DNA of 64,000 bases, taken from the NCBI RefSeq assembly GCF_013402915.1, contig NC_050722.1, positions 310,001 to 374,000 on the forward strand, read 5' to 3'. The stretch comes from Zygotorulaspora mrakii. Taxonomy: Eukaryota > Ascomycota > Saccharomycetes > Saccharomycetales > Saccharomycetaceae. A model generated the notes under the pieces. The model saw nothing but the letters and a program-made list of their open reading frames with translations, had not been told where the DNA came from and did not search any database. The position numbers and the translations under genes are program-made. This document shows, one piece after another, positions 32,001 through 41,810 of the stretch (the stretch's first letter is position 1; each line of letters begins with the position of its first letter).

Positions 32001-33468
32001 TCAAGTGCTAAAATCTCAAATTTCGGGAGCTTATGATGCAATTGAAAATGCGGCAGGTAATGATGATGCCTCTGATCAAAATTTAATTAATACGGTCATG
32101 CAGTTCAGAAAGGTCTGCAATCATCCGGATCTTTTTGAAAGAGCAGATGTATCATCCCCGTTCCGTTTTGTTGATTTTGGAAGAGCGGGTGCTACAGGTA
32201 AAAATGGTGAAATAGCAGATGTATTTTATTCCACCAAAAATCCAATTAAATTCCATTTACCTCGTTTGATTTACGATGATTTGTTGCTGCCCAATTACGA
32301 AAATTCAATCACCGCAGCTGCTAAATTAGTGAACCATACAATGAATATACTAAATCCTAATATTAATAAAGAACTCACACAAACGTTGTCATTATTAACA
32401 GGCCTCGCATCTTCAAAGTTTGCTGAAATCTTGAACAAGAGTTTAGTCGAAAGAATACTAGATTTCTCTCGTGAAAAAGAGCCACTTCCTGAAAGATTAT
32501 CTTTGTTATATGAGGGTGATTTGAATTTTAACCCTAGATATGAGATACCAGTTGTGGATAAACTAAAACGCGTTCAAAATCTTGGGAAAATCACAACAGA
32601 TGGCGTTCTCAGCTCACTTCTGAATATTAAAGAGTCAGTATACACTCAACAGTACTTGAACTCACTACATCCTGCATTCCACCCTGGTGCTTCTGCTGCA
32701 CCAATATCTATCGACGTCAAAGGATGTAGTAACGTATCAGGAAAGGTGGAGCGTGAGCTTTTTGATCCTGTGATGTCTACGGCACTTTCAGGTATCCCAG
32801 TGGAAACCCAATACAACATGCATATCACCAAAGGTATTCCTGTGGAAAAATTCCCTGTATCTGAATTGCATCCACCAGCCCTCAATAAATTCTTCTCCTC
32901 GTATATATCCATGCCATCTATGGATAGATTCATTACAGAGTCTGCGAAATTGAAAAAGCTGGATGAAATGTTAGTTGATCTGAAAAAAGGTGGCCATCGT
33001 GTACTAATTTATTTTCAAATGACAAAAATGATGGACTTAATGGAAGAGTATCTGACTTACAGACAATACAAACATATTCGTCTAGATGGATCTTCTAAAC
33101 TGGAAGACCGCCGAGACTTGGTTCATGACTGGCAAACAGTTCCTGATTTATTTGTTTTTCTTCTAAGCACTAGAGCAGGTGGACTCGGTATTAATCTAAC
33201 TGCTGCTGATACAGTTATTTTTTACGACTCGGACTGGAATCCAACCATAGATTCTCAAGCTATGGATAGAGCTCATAGACTAGGTCAGACTAGACAGGTT
33301 ACGGTCTACAGATTATTGGTTCGTGGCACAATTGAAGAAAGAATGAGAGATAGAGCCAAGCAGAAGGAGCATGTTCAACAAGTTGTCATGGAAGGTAAAA
33401 CTATGGATAAAAAGATAAAGACAATCGAAGCACATAGTGATGAGGTCAACATGGAGCTCAAACAATAA
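29092..33468 (+). CDS. INO80: Ino80 chromatin-remodelling ATPase
   Basis: 1458 residues. The N-terminal 450 residues are disordered, with a glutamine-rich run (about 139-164), basic clusters and a long acidic stretch (about 230-320). The DBINO/HSA region that binds actin and Arp proteins is at about 460-535 (GLRMTAKEARAIQRHYDN...). The Snf2 ATPase starts near 710 (LKEYQLKGLNWLANLYDQG), with Walker A DEMGLGKT at about 736-743 and DEAQ at about 847-850. The characteristic long insert separates the lobes (about 1010-1270), and the second lobe carries LLSTRAGGLGINL and DRAHRLGQTRQV. It slides and exchanges H2A.Z nucleosomes. Homologue of YGL150C. Confidence 0.97.
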   Translation: MSLASLLNREDKDIVRRASTPSSGETVVKANGGSESTQRDRERFVERLNRDFDVISQRDLLEHGYQDWKFINFQEFELISEWNNQSKDWSQNDESFRKLYKDMNAIQKEWNSYSKYKEYKAALVEEINEKQRKEQLKKQQLQQQEHQHQQELQEQQQQLQQENGGTLREHHNGTANDGDKKKRKRRAKRTVTQEVSAQEPDENVENLKRKRKFAEVVDADVQSGDDNSNKLQEEDTHDVSPKNEQDDRIIDEGESVTEDQENHSEEHEEPDDVEDDLAGGEDDKTSVDDAEEEMIDQEIPIAEDDEYDDNDKDFSPDDENRLKGSGKKNKNVNLDSERSRIVRELIKMCNKNRSAKAKKRRFTNSTVIEYNPLDSKLVLKITLKQFHVKKLKRLINEAKRIAALEEAAKSNPDDQLGSLSPASKKRKILAKNGAVNGNLFAEVNSLASSNINSETKDGLPTYGLRMTAKEARAIQRHYDNTLFTIWKDMARKDSAKVARLVQQMQSIRAANFKKTSSLCAREARKWQFRNFKQVKDFQTRARRGIREMASFWKRNEREERDLKKKAEKEAIEQARKEEEVRENKRQAKKLNFLLTQTELYSHFIGRKIKTNELEGTMSDSQLAHSMDLGHDGIDLDNTEANKNEFHNIDFDNEDDEQLRIKAAQNASNALAETRAKTKQFDDDANGEELNFQNPTSLGEITIEQPKILACTLKEYQLKGLNWLANLYDQGINGILADEMGLGKTVQSISVLAHLAENNNNWGPFLVVTPASTLHNWVNEITKFLPQFKILPYWGNANDRKILRRFWDRKNFRYTKDSPFHVMVTSYQMVVSDVGYLQKMKWQYMILDEAQAIKSSQSSRWKNLLSFHCRNRLLLTGTPIQNSMQELWALLHFIMPSLFDSHDEFNEWFSRDIESHAEANTKLNQQQLRRLHMILKPFMLRRVKRNVQSELGDKIEIDVLCDLTQRQAKLYQVLKSQISGAYDAIENAAGNDDASDQNLINTVMQFRKVCNHPDLFERADVSSPFRFVDFGRAGATGKNGEIADVFYSTKNPIKFHLPRLIYDDLLLPNYENSITAAAKLVNHTMNILNPNINKELTQTLSLLTGLASSKFAEILNKSLVERILDFSREKEPLPERLSLLYEGDLNFNPRYEIPVVDKLKRVQNLGKITTDGVLSSLLNIKESVYTQQYLNSLHPAFHPGASAAPISIDVKGCSNVSGKVERELFDPVMSTALSGIPVETQYNMHITKGIPVEKFPVSELHPPALNKFFSSYISMPSMDRFITESAKLKKLDEMLVDLKKGGHRVLIYFQMTKMMDLMEEYLTYRQYKHIRLDGSSKLEDRRDLVHDWQTVPDLFVFLLSTRAGGLGINLTAADTVIFYDSDWNPTIDSQAMDRAHRLGQTRQVTVYRLLVRGTIEERMRDRAKQKEHVQQVVMEGKTMDKKIKTIEAHSDEVNMELKQ

Positions 33469-33616
33469 TTTACAGCACGTCTCTTGAATGGTGTTTCGTT
33501 CTCTAGACCACTAAAGAATTTTCATGAACAATTTTTACTCAAACAGATCCGCATCTCTTCCTGAGTTATCTAATTACGTCGATTGTCTATATATTCTCGC
33601 ATTAAGACGCATTTCA

Positions 33617-36600
33617 TTAAAAATTGCAACTTTTTAATACTTGTAAATATTTTTCATGATATTTGCAAATTTTATCGTAATTCTCTTTGCTTACGTCGCC
33701 CGAGGATACAGCCAATTCATAATTCTTTTTCATTTCATGAATAATCAAACCAAATGACCTACGGATAGGTACAATGGTATCTTGATTTGCTTGTATTTCG
33801 TTATTGGGTTGAGATACTGGTAAATCCTCAGCGCCCTGTATGCTGGTGTCGTTTTCTCCAAACAGCATGTCAAAGTCATCATCTGGCGCAGTCTCCTGCT
33901 TTGGAGAACCCTCCAGTTTCAAATACGCTCCATCAACAATACTGTTTGCTGAATTGCTATCCATCAGTGATAACAGTTCGAGTGCATCTGCAGGGGATTT
34001 GATATCATTCAAAACCAGAAAGTAAAAAAAATAGTTTAATACGCTCTCCGATTCTACCGAAATAATCTTATTTCTTGTTCCTGGGACACCATAGGTGGCA
34101 AGTTTGTATTCTAACGTGCGGAAAACATCAACTAGAAAATAACGAGGTGTGACCAAATCGATGATATAGTTCAAATAGTCCAGATTATAATAGGTACTGC
34201 TATGAAGATTCCAAAATGAGTTTATTTGATTGGTCATAATCTTGTTGATTGGAGTCTCATTGAGTATTAAAAAACTAGAGTATCCCAAATGTTTCTGGGG
34301 ATAATCATTTTCTGTATTCAAAATTCGGGGGTCAATGTTGTAGTTCGGAGAAATTTGTAAAACGGTCAAGAATTTTTTGATTAACAGCTCCAAATCGGGA
34401 TTACCTGTAGCTTCCGATGAATATATCCCATAATTTGACTGCGACTGTACACGAAATCTTCTCAGTACTTTTAATAATTTCGTTGCATTTAGCCTTAAAA
34501 CGGCACTATGAAAAGATGCGGAATCCTCGTTCAGGGAACTTGGATTGAAAATAACATTCAACAGCATGAAGATGTTCTCGATTAGCCCATCAGAAATGGT
34601 ATCACTTTTAAGTGAACACAAATACTGCTCCAGCCAATAAACTACTTTTATGAGTCCGATTAACATGAAAGGCTGCAAAAAGTATTCTAAACCACCGACC
34701 ACATCGGAAACCTTATTAATCGAGCCAACTTCAAAGCCTAACAATATTTGTTTAAAGATGAATGGCACTAGCAAAGATAATTGCTTAGCGTTGATGCTTT
34801 GCAGTAATGAGTCCGAAATAGATCCATTTATGAACAGATCTTTCAACCAATTTTCCACCATTAGATTGGATGCCATTTGTATCTCCTTATCATTGGGCTT
34901 TTCTAGGTCTAACGAAAACACATCGGGTATCTCAGTGAGCTTTGAGATAAATAGCAATGTGAATGAATCCTGTGTCCGCAAGTGAGGAGATTTCACAGCT
35001 ACATTTATTAGTGAAAAGTCGTAAGTTTGCGCAATCACAATAAGCAGAAGTAAGGACCAGCTAAATGATAAAAAAATATTCATTGTTTCAAATTCAGAAT
35101 CACCGAATTCTTTTCTCTTCACATCGACAGACGTTTGCCATGTTTTATCGACGAATCGCATTAAGATCTCACATACTTTCGAAGGTGTGACAAAAGCCAG
35201 CATAGATGTCAAGGAATGAGAAAAGTTAAACGAAAGAAGAGCACATATTTTTGTTACACGATTGAAGTCGAGATTCTTTGTTGCATCATCCAACATGCTT
35301 ATAAGACAATGTGAAAGCTCCTTTTGCTTTGTTGGCGATATGTTCTCAAAATCATTTAGAATTTGCTGCACTCCATCGCAATTCTCACTAGCGGAGTTCC
35401 CAATAAGTTCCACTTCTAGAGAATCTAAAGATGTAGAAATAAAGCTGTCGATATCCTTCACAACCTCTTGGACTCCTTGTGAATTCTTAAGTACCAAGTC
35501 ATCAGTGACCAGTAATGCTTTGACATCTATCATTTGATCTTCTCTAAGATATTTCATTATTACATTTGGTGATTGCAAATTAAGTCGGATCAAATTTTTA
35601 ATGAAATCATGCCTTATATCGAGGCTTGTCGATGGATAATTATCAAATAAATCTTCGTTTCTATTCTTGAAGTCATCTTTCTCTGAGTAATAAGTCCTAA
35701 TGGACTTCATGACTTTACCGTCAATATTATCCAAAGCGGTTGTAACGATTTGTGGGCTCTCCGGGACATGTTGCAGTACTAATAGCGGTATTTGCTTTGT
35801 TATAAATATGATCCACTGTCTTTCAAGTAAGCTGAAATATGAATTTGACTGATGGTATTGCTTATTACTCACAAATTGTGCAAAACAAGTAAATGATGTT
35901 TCTATTAAGTCAGCAATAGCCAGATCGAAGGGTTGTAATTTAATATGTGACTCTTGAAATACAGAGGATGCAATTGATGCATATTTCTGAAGATATTCGG
36001 GGTGGCCCGTTTCCCAATTGAAAATTTTGTTATTCAACCAAATATTCTTAAAATATCGAAGCAGTTTCATATCCTGATATTTCAAATTATTGTTACCCTT
36101 GGTCATTGTATTTTTTGCCATCGAAAAGGGACTCGCAATAAACTGGGGTGAGGTTATCGATGGCGAGCTGATTGCTTCATGTGTAGAATCTCTTTTCAAA
36201 GAGACTTGAGCGTCCTTGAAGACTAGTTTGGATTCTATAATATAATTCAGCTTTTTGAATAAAAGCTTATTAATTTTTGACAACTGAGATGTCAGTTCAT
36301 GCAAATTATCTCTGACACTATCCGATGAGATTGTTACATTGGATGGAATGCATGCTAGAATGTCGTGCAAAAGTTTACTTCTTGCAATTATAAGGTTATT
36401 ACCACCAGTGGCATTGGTACTCAGTATATTAGGCAATATGGAATCTGATAAATCGGCACATACTTGGTCTATCACAATCGCATCAGTTAAATTTGCAAAA
36501 AATGAGCAGGAATGAGAGAGAAAGTGCTGTAACATGGAAATGTTCTCAATTGAATACATGTGCGGCAAAAAGCAGCGCACCAAATTGGAGTTGTAGTTAA

Positions 36601-36850
36601 CAAACAGCACTTCAACTGCATAATCAGCCAATATGAGTAGGTCATGAGTGGTCAAAAGCTCAACAAAATCTGAAGCCAATGTGCTACATATATTAGACAA
36701 CTCAGAGTCATCGTTCGGCGTGTCTGCATGTTCAAGTCTGTTTGTAACTTTCTCGTTGTAAAACTCTTTGTACAGATTCAAAAAGTCGGCTGCTGCGATT
36801 TGTCGATCAGCGCATCGCAATGCCAGCTTACTTACACTCTCAAATTCCAT
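33617..36850 (-). CDS. NUT1: Mediator subunit Med5/Nut1
   Basis: 1077 residues from the ATG at 36850, where MEFESVSKLALRCADRQ aligns with the start of S. cerevisiae Nut1 (1132 residues). The frame remains open upstream, with another ATG at 36943 that would add 31 residues. Conserved blocks include SYFSLLERQWIIFITKQIPLL and YPSTSLDIRHDFIKNLI. Med5 is a non-essential subunit of the Mediator tail that transmits regulatory signals to RNA polymerase II. The C-terminal region is acidic (DDDFDMLFGENDT). Homologue of YGL151W; convergent with INO80 and tandem with PEX14. Confidence 0.9.
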   Translation of the reverse strand: MEFESVSKLALRCADRQIAAADFLNLYKEFYNEKVTNRLEHADTPNDDSELSNICSTLASDFVELLTTHDLLILADYAVEVLFVNYNSNLVRCFLPHMYSIENISMLQHFLSHSCSFFANLTDAIVIDQVCADLSDSILPNILSTNATGGNNLIIARSKLLHDILACIPSNVTISSDSVRDNLHELTSQLSKINKLLFKKLNYIIESKLVFKDAQVSLKRDSTHEAISSPSITSPQFIASPFSMAKNTMTKGNNNLKYQDMKLLRYFKNIWLNNKIFNWETGHPEYLQKYASIASSVFQESHIKLQPFDLAIADLIETSFTCFAQFVSNKQYHQSNSYFSLLERQWIIFITKQIPLLVLQHVPESPQIVTTALDNIDGKVMKSIRTYYSEKDDFKNRNEDLFDNYPSTSLDIRHDFIKNLIRLNLQSPNVIMKYLREDQMIDVKALLVTDDLVLKNSQGVQEVVKDIDSFISTSLDSLEVELIGNSASENCDGVQQILNDFENISPTKQKELSHCLISMLDDATKNLDFNRVTKICALLSFNFSHSLTSMLAFVTPSKVCEILMRFVDKTWQTSVDVKRKEFGDSEFETMNIFLSFSWSLLLLIVIAQTYDFSLINVAVKSPHLRTQDSFTLLFISKLTEIPDVFSLDLEKPNDKEIQMASNLMVENWLKDLFINGSISDSLLQSINAKQLSLLVPFIFKQILLGFEVGSINKVSDVVGGLEYFLQPFMLIGLIKVVYWLEQYLCSLKSDTISDGLIENIFMLLNVIFNPSSLNEDSASFHSAVLRLNATKLLKVLRRFRVQSQSNYGIYSSEATGNPDLELLIKKFLTVLQISPNYNIDPRILNTENDYPQKHLGYSSFLILNETPINKIMTNQINSFWNLHSSTYYNLDYLNYIIDLVTPRYFLVDVFRTLEYKLATYGVPGTRNKIISVESESVLNYFFYFLVLNDIKSPADALELLSLMDSNSANSIVDGAYLKLEGSPKQETAPDDDFDMLFGENDTSIQGAEDLPVSQPNNEIQANQDTIVPIRRSFGLIIHEMKKNYELAVSSGDVSKENYDKICKYHEKYLQVLKSCNF

Positions 36851-37043
36851 CCCACAGTCACTGAAAATCCTACTAGATAAACCTATACTGCTGTGTGTGT
36901 CAATATCTTGCCTATTGATCTCATATTCAATCAAGGCTTTCATATTTGAAAAACATGCAGCTAACGAGCAGACTCCGATCACATGATCATAACTGTGTAG
37001 TTAAACTAAATAATACATAAAGGAATATCATATTCAGCTTCAA

Positions 37044-38084
37044 TCAGTCCGATTGTTGAGTTTCTGTTGCTTTTTCCTGCTCTTCTTCAGCTTGCTCTAA
37101 GGTGTGTTGCCAATTGGGCACTGTAACCTGATTCAAGGGACTCTTCTGCCATTCTGGAATAGAATAGGTACTTGACCCCAAAGATTCTTCTCTTGCCTTC
37201 TTCCACGCAGGTTCATTGGAATCAATACTCTTATCCTTCTTATTCATGTTGAGCTTTGCTAAGATATCCGCAGCTGAAGGTATAGAATCAGCGCTTGGGA
37301 CAGCATTGTTAGGTATGGGCGATTTATTTCTTCCCAAGCTTTCAGCACTACTTCCATGGGAGCCTTCTGCAAATCCAGAGTTTTTGATGAGACTTTTGAG
37401 GGAGTTCAACTCACTGTTGATTTTTTCTAATGCTGCACTATTATCCTTCTTTATAATAAACTTATCGATAGAGTTTTGCAAGTTTGTCATTTCCAGTTTA
37501 AGCATTCTAAAGTCATCCTCCATTTTTTCCCTTGTCCTTGTTGTATACTCAAGACACTTCTTCAACTGCCCAAGAGTAACATCCAATTCAGCAAGTTTCT
37601 CCTGATCTCTAACTCTGAATGCTTCTTGCTCTTGCTCAATGGCGTCCAGCACTTTATCCACACGGGAAAACTGGTCCTGAATCTCTTTTTTATCTTGCTC
37701 CAACTTGCTTTTAGATTCTGGCAAGATATTTGGTACCACATACCTTTTCGTAAATTCATATACACCGTAAATTAGACCTGCTGAGACGGATGCCATTATG
37801 AAGTAATCCTTCCAATCGCGGCGCGGTAATGGCGGTGGTACAGCCTCGTAAACATAATCATTCCTCGTTGGAACCGCACTCCACTGGGTATTATCTGCTA
37901 AATTTTCCGGTTTAGATTGGTCCTGCGATTGTCGCAAGGCTGCCTCCACCTCCTCTTGCGAGAGACCTTTTGTTTGTAGAAACTCTACCTTCTTCGTCAA
38001 AGGAGCATTCTTTATGCTGGGGTCACTCAAAAACGATACCGCAGACTCAAGAAGTTGCTTTCTATCCTTTTGAACAGTACTCAT
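37044..38084 (-). CDS. PEX14: Peroxin Pex14, docking factor of peroxisomal import
   Basis: 346 residues; S. cerevisiae Pex14 has 341. The conserved N-terminal helical domain (about 8-55: KQLLESAVSFLSDPSIKNAP...) binds WxxxF motifs of Pex5. A proline motif PPPLPRRDW at 83-91 is the class of site bound by the Pex13 SH3 domain. A hydrophobic segment (about 94-108) and a coiled coil (about 120-225) follow. It docks cargo-loaded Pex5 and Pex7 at the peroxisomal membrane and forms part of the pore. Homologue of YGL153C; divergent from LYS5. Confidence 0.93.
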   Translation of the reverse strand: MSTVQKDRKQLLESAVSFLSDPSIKNAPLTKKVEFLQTKGLSQEEVEAALRQSQDQSKPENLADNTQWSAVPTRNDYVYEAVPPPLPRRDWKDYFIMASVSAGLIYGVYEFTKRYVVPNILPESKSKLEQDKKEIQDQFSRVDKVLDAIEQEQEAFRVRDQEKLAELDVTLGQLKKCLEYTTRTREKMEDDFRMLKLEMTNLQNSIDKFIIKKDNSAALEKINSELNSLKSLIKNSGFAEGSHGSSAESLGRNKSPIPNNAVPSADSIPSAADILAKLNMNKKDKSIDSNEPAWKKAREESLGSSTYSIPEWQKSPLNQVTVPNWQHTLEQAEEEQEKATETQQSD

Positions 38085-38265
38085 AGATAGTCTAAAAATT
38101 CTTCACAGATCAGTTGTGTTAACCTTCCCGTATATTATATCTTTTAACATCTTTCTAGTGGATGTAATGTCGGATTTCCTTACAAAGATCACTGGATTTT
38201 CAATCGCATGAGATTGATGGTGGGCAAAACAACGGCAATGAAAAGAACCAGTGCCTGACTTCTGT

Positions 38266-39093
38266 ATGGAGGATCTTTTCTCTGATTTGCAGTCCAGTGA
38301 GATTTGGAGTGGTGTTTTACTGGTTGACTACCAGAATTCGAACCTTGATGATCCTTATACATTTGAAGAAGCACTGCGATTTCTTCCTTTCGAGGTTCAG
38401 AGGAAAATACTGAGCAAGCGAATCTCTACTGCCAGAAATGCATCACTATCCAATGCCTTATTACAGACATTTGGGTGCAGTGTTGCTTCCAGCACAACAA
38501 TGAATGAATTATGCCTGAAGTATGGTACATTCGGTAAACCCTACCTCGATAATGACCATTCTATTGCGTTCAGTATGTCGAACGGCCAGCAGTATGTCGT
38601 TCAATATCTCGTAAAAACTGCTGGCGAGACTGTAGACGTTGGGATTGATATTGCATCCAAACAAGACTACATTAACGATCAAGATATAGATGTGTTTCGT
38701 GCCATATTTTCAACCATGGAGTACGAACAGTTGGAATCATGTAGTCAATATAATGAAAAGCGAGAATTGTTTTCTTATTTATGGTCTTTGAAAGAATGCT
38801 ACACAAAGCTAGTAGGCTGTGGACTTAATTGCGATTTATCGCTGATCGACTTTGGTAAACCTCGAATTCTGGAATCACCAGCTGTCATACACAGAACAAT
38901 AAACAATACGTCGGTTACGTTCTATTCCCAATGGTTAGAGCCAGAAAAGGAGGAAGTAGTCACTGTATGCCATTATACAAGCAGCGCCACAGAACGTTTT
39001 TTGACAATGCCCCCAAAATTTTACAAGTTAACATTAGATGATTTGATCAAGTACTTTACCTCTCACATAGAGAAAGAAAAGGAGTGTACCTAG
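38266..39093 (+). CDS. LYS5: Phosphopantetheinyl transferase Lys5
   Basis: 275 residues from the first in-frame ATG at 38266; S. cerevisiae Lys5 has 272. The two PPTase signatures are present: VGIDIAS, with the magnesium-binding Asp, and LFSYLWSLKECYTKLVGCGL, with the WxxKE-type motif. FGKPYLDN is the upstream family block. It activates the aminoadipate reductase Lys2 in lysine synthesis by transferring phosphopantetheine from CoA to its carrier domain. Homologue of YGL154W; divergent from PEX14, with 181 bases between the starts. Confidence 0.93.
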   Translation: MEDLFSDLQSSEIWSGVLLVDYQNSNLDDPYTFEEALRFLPFEVQRKILSKRISTARNASLSNALLQTFGCSVASSTTMNELCLKYGTFGKPYLDNDHSIAFSMSNGQQYVVQYLVKTAGETVDVGIDIASKQDYINDQDIDVFRAIFSTMEYEQLESCSQYNEKRELFSYLWSLKECYTKLVGCGLNCDLSLIDFGKPRILESPAVIHRTINNTSVTFYSQWLEPEKEEVVTVCHYTSSATERFLTMPPKFYKLTLDDLIKYFTSHIEKEKECT

Positions 39094-39448
39094 CGCATGT
39101 TTATCCCTCAACATCCAATAGACTCAAGGGTGCTCATATTCAGTATTATCTTTCTTCCCTGAGGTGCTCCCGCAACGTCGCTCTAGGCAATACCAAATAC
39201 CCATACACTCTATTTCTGTGAATTTATAAGCATTACTTAGTTACACAGCACTTGGTCTCGATGAGAAACAAAGTTCTTACAGTTCTATAGGAAATCACAT
39301 TAGCATTAATACTGTTTAAAAATACCTTGCTGAATCAATAGCGGCAAAAACTCTTCTTGAAGGGGAAAAATATACGCAATGGAATTGAGCTTACTTTGGT
39401 ACAAAATTAGAAAATATAGAATCTGAAACATTGGGAACAGACCTGTAA
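39094..39448. other. Gene-free interval between LYS5 and HEM25
   Basis: 355 bases forming the 3' flank of LYS5 and the promoter of HEM25. I see no RNA gene, conserved frame or clear factor site in it. Confidence 0.3.
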
Positions 39449-40342
39449 ATGTCTGAAGGCTTTTCCAAAACTAGGTCTCATCTGGTTGGTGGTTTCTTTG
39501 GTGGACTTTCTGCTGCGATTACGTTGCAACCTTTGGATCTGCTGAAGACAAGGATCCAACAAAGTAAAACCACATCTATATGGTCCATAATCAGTCAGCT
39601 TAATAGTCCAATTGAATTATGGAGGGGAACCGTATCTTCTGCAATCAGGACTTCCGTGGGTAGTGCACTGTATCTTTCAAGTCTGCACATGATGAGAGTA
39701 GCATTGGCATCGAATAAAGGATCCGAGTTTACATTGAACAAGAGTAGCAGACTACCACAACTGCAAATGTATGAAAATTTACTGACAGGAGCTCTAGCCA
39801 GAGGACTTGTAGGATATTTTACCATGCCAATCACTGTCCTCAAGGTAAGGTACGAGTCAACCTTTTACAAATACACTAGCCTTGGAGAAGCAACTCGTCA
39901 TATTTATAAAGAAGAGGGCATCAAGGGATTTTTTCGAGGCTTCGGTCCTACATGCTTGAGAGATGCTCCTTACTCTGGCATATATGTGTTATTATATGAG
40001 AAAACCAAGACTATTTTGCCAAGTATACTGCCAAGTCGAATGATTAATCAAGACATAGATGGAAATTTCACTACTTACACATCTACAACAGTCAATGCAC
40101 TTAGTGCTATTTTCTCAGCCAGTTTAGCAACAACAATAACAGCTCCTTTCGATACAATCAAGACAAGAATGCAATTAGAGCCTTCAAAATTCAGGAGCTT
40201 CTTTGGTAGTCTTGACCAAATAATACGACACGAAGGATTTTTCACGATTTTTAGTGGGTTAAGTATGAGATTGGCCAGAAAAGCCTTGAGTGCAGGTATT
40301 GCGTGGGGTATCTATGAAGAAATTATCAAAAGATTCATGTAA
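39449..40342 (+). CDS. HEM25: Mitochondrial glycine carrier Hem25 (SLC25A38)
   Basis: 297 residues of the mitochondrial carrier family. The three repeats each show the PxxxxKxR signature: PLDLLKTRI near residue 28, PITVLKVRY near 128 and PFDTIKTRM near 234. Six membrane segments are expected. Hem25 imports glycine into mitochondria for the first step of haem synthesis. Homologue of YDL119C, placed between LYS5 and CDC43, two chromosome VII-type genes, which illustrates the interleaving of the two ancestral blocks. Confidence 0.9.
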   Translation: MSEGFSKTRSHLVGGFFGGLSAAITLQPLDLLKTRIQQSKTTSIWSIISQLNSPIELWRGTVSSAIRTSVGSALYLSSLHMMRVALASNKGSEFTLNKSSRLPQLQMYENLLTGALARGLVGYFTMPITVLKVRYESTFYKYTSLGEATRHIYKEEGIKGFFRGFGPTCLRDAPYSGIYVLLYEKTKTILPSILPSRMINQDIDGNFTTYTSTTVNALSAIFSASLATTITAPFDTIKTRMQLEPSKFRSFFGSLDQIIRHEGFFTIFSGLSMRLARKALSAGIAWGIYEEIIKRFM

Positions 40343-40419
40343 ATATTTTGTTCATTAATGATACAGTAAATAGTTATTTCCGGAATAGTACATCACAAAC
40401 TTATTTATTTGTCCTCTTG

Positions 40420-41511
40420 TTAGGAAGACACATCTATGGCACTAGGCAGGAAAAGGACACCATTGAATGTACCTTCTATAAGTTTGAGTGCCGCCACCCC
40501 TAAGCAGGTATGATAAAGATCTGGATCATCAACGTCATTCTTGCTGAAACCACCAATAATTGTATTTTGTGTTCTACTCAACAAATACATTTTTGCTGAT
40601 TCGAAAGTACCTAGTGTAGCGCTCGTATTGAACTGTAATATATTCATTGAATTCAAACACCAAAAAGCGTAGCATGTATCGGCAAATTTATTCTCTCTGC
40701 CCTGAAATCCACCATGATCTTCTTCGTCAAAGAATGGATTCTTACATTGCAATTGCATGCAGCCCTCATCTGAAACTTGTCGATGCACCAGCCATAGCAG
40801 TGTCAATTCCTTGAATTCGTCAGTCAAGCAAGCTAAACTTTCAAGAAGACTCAGTGTTGAAAGAGCACACGAAGTGTATCCTGCATGTGGTTCACCATAC
40901 GACCCAAAGCCTCCCGAATCGCATTGCTGTGATAGAATGTAAGCTATCAATTTGTCGACGTTTATGTACTTGGAATAATCCTGCAGCTTTCGACATCCGA
41001 GTAAGCATAAGATCTCTACTGCGATAAAACAGAACCGGAGATCACTTGCATCAAGTGGTGAAGGTAAAAAGTGCTTATTAGCCAGTACAGAAGTGAAAGA
41101 GCCATCCTCCGCGACCTGGCAAGTTGATACGAACGCACATATGGTTTCTCTATTTCGCACACTGCAGAAGAACTCATCACATTTTAGCAGCCTTAATACC
41201 AACAGTGCGAAAAGTGTGTTGGGTAGGCTAACTGTGTTTGTATTCGGTATATCCAACGTTAAACTACCAACAAAACCGGATAGCGCCACCTTGGAGCCAG
41301 AAGACTCCAGGGCAATTCGATGTCTGCAAATCCATTGAGCACTCGATCCGTATTCTTTAGCAACATCAATACCGATAGCAGAGAGACTTACTAATGAATA
41401 AAATATGATTGCCATTTTATTTACATCATGACTTTGTTGGGACGAAGGCAATAGGCCCAAATGCCTCTTTAAGTATTTAACATGTTTCTCCGTAGCAAAT
41501 TGAGTGTGCAT
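40420..41511 (-). CDS. CDC43: Geranylgeranyltransferase type I beta subunit Cdc43
   Basis: 363 residues from the ATG at 41511; S. cerevisiae Cdc43 has 376. Prenyltransferase alpha-alpha barrel repeats include GGFGSYGEPHAGYTSCALSTL and GGFQGRENKFADTCYAFWCLNS, the latter with the zinc-ligand Asp and Cys. The third zinc ligand, His, is in DLYHTCLG. The enzyme attaches geranylgeranyl to CaaL proteins such as Rho1 and Cdc42, with alpha subunit Ram2. The alignment of ATEKHVKYLKRHLGLLPSS fixes the frame and start region. Another ATG at 41525, out of frame, lies 14 bases upstream of this start and opens an 18-codon frame ending at 41469. Confidence 0.93.
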   Translation of the reverse strand: MHTQFATEKHVKYLKRHLGLLPSSQQSHDVNKMAIIFYSLVSLSAIGIDVAKEYGSSAQWICRHRIALESSGSKVALSGFVGSLTLDIPNTNTVSLPNTLFALLVLRLLKCDEFFCSVRNRETICAFVSTCQVAEDGSFTSVLANKHFLPSPLDASDLRFCFIAVEILCLLGCRKLQDYSKYINVDKLIAYILSQQCDSGGFGSYGEPHAGYTSCALSTLSLLESLACLTDEFKELTLLWLVHRQVSDEGCMQLQCKNPFFDEEDHGGFQGRENKFADTCYAFWCLNSMNILQFNTSATLGTFESAKMYLLSRTQNTIIGGFSKNDVDDPDLYHTCLGVAALKLIEGTFNGVLFLPSAIDVSS

Positions 41512-41810
41512 TCTGATGAAGCCATTCAAACAGGCCCTTGCAAAGCACGTTCAGCGTACTAGCCAGCCCAGAAAATTCATTAAACTGCTCTTTTGGTTAT
41601 TCTTTTTATTTCATTTAACCACATTTCCAATTTCGATCAAAATGCGCATCTCACGGGAGTTCAAATAATCATAAAAATAACATACATAACTATATGTTCT
41701 TAAAAAGAAGAGAATTTAGCTTAGATGGGAGATACCAAAGTGCAATCAACTTACATCAGGCGTCACTGGTTCTATTGAAGTTAGCCTATTCAGAATTGCT
41801 TGCATGAGTT

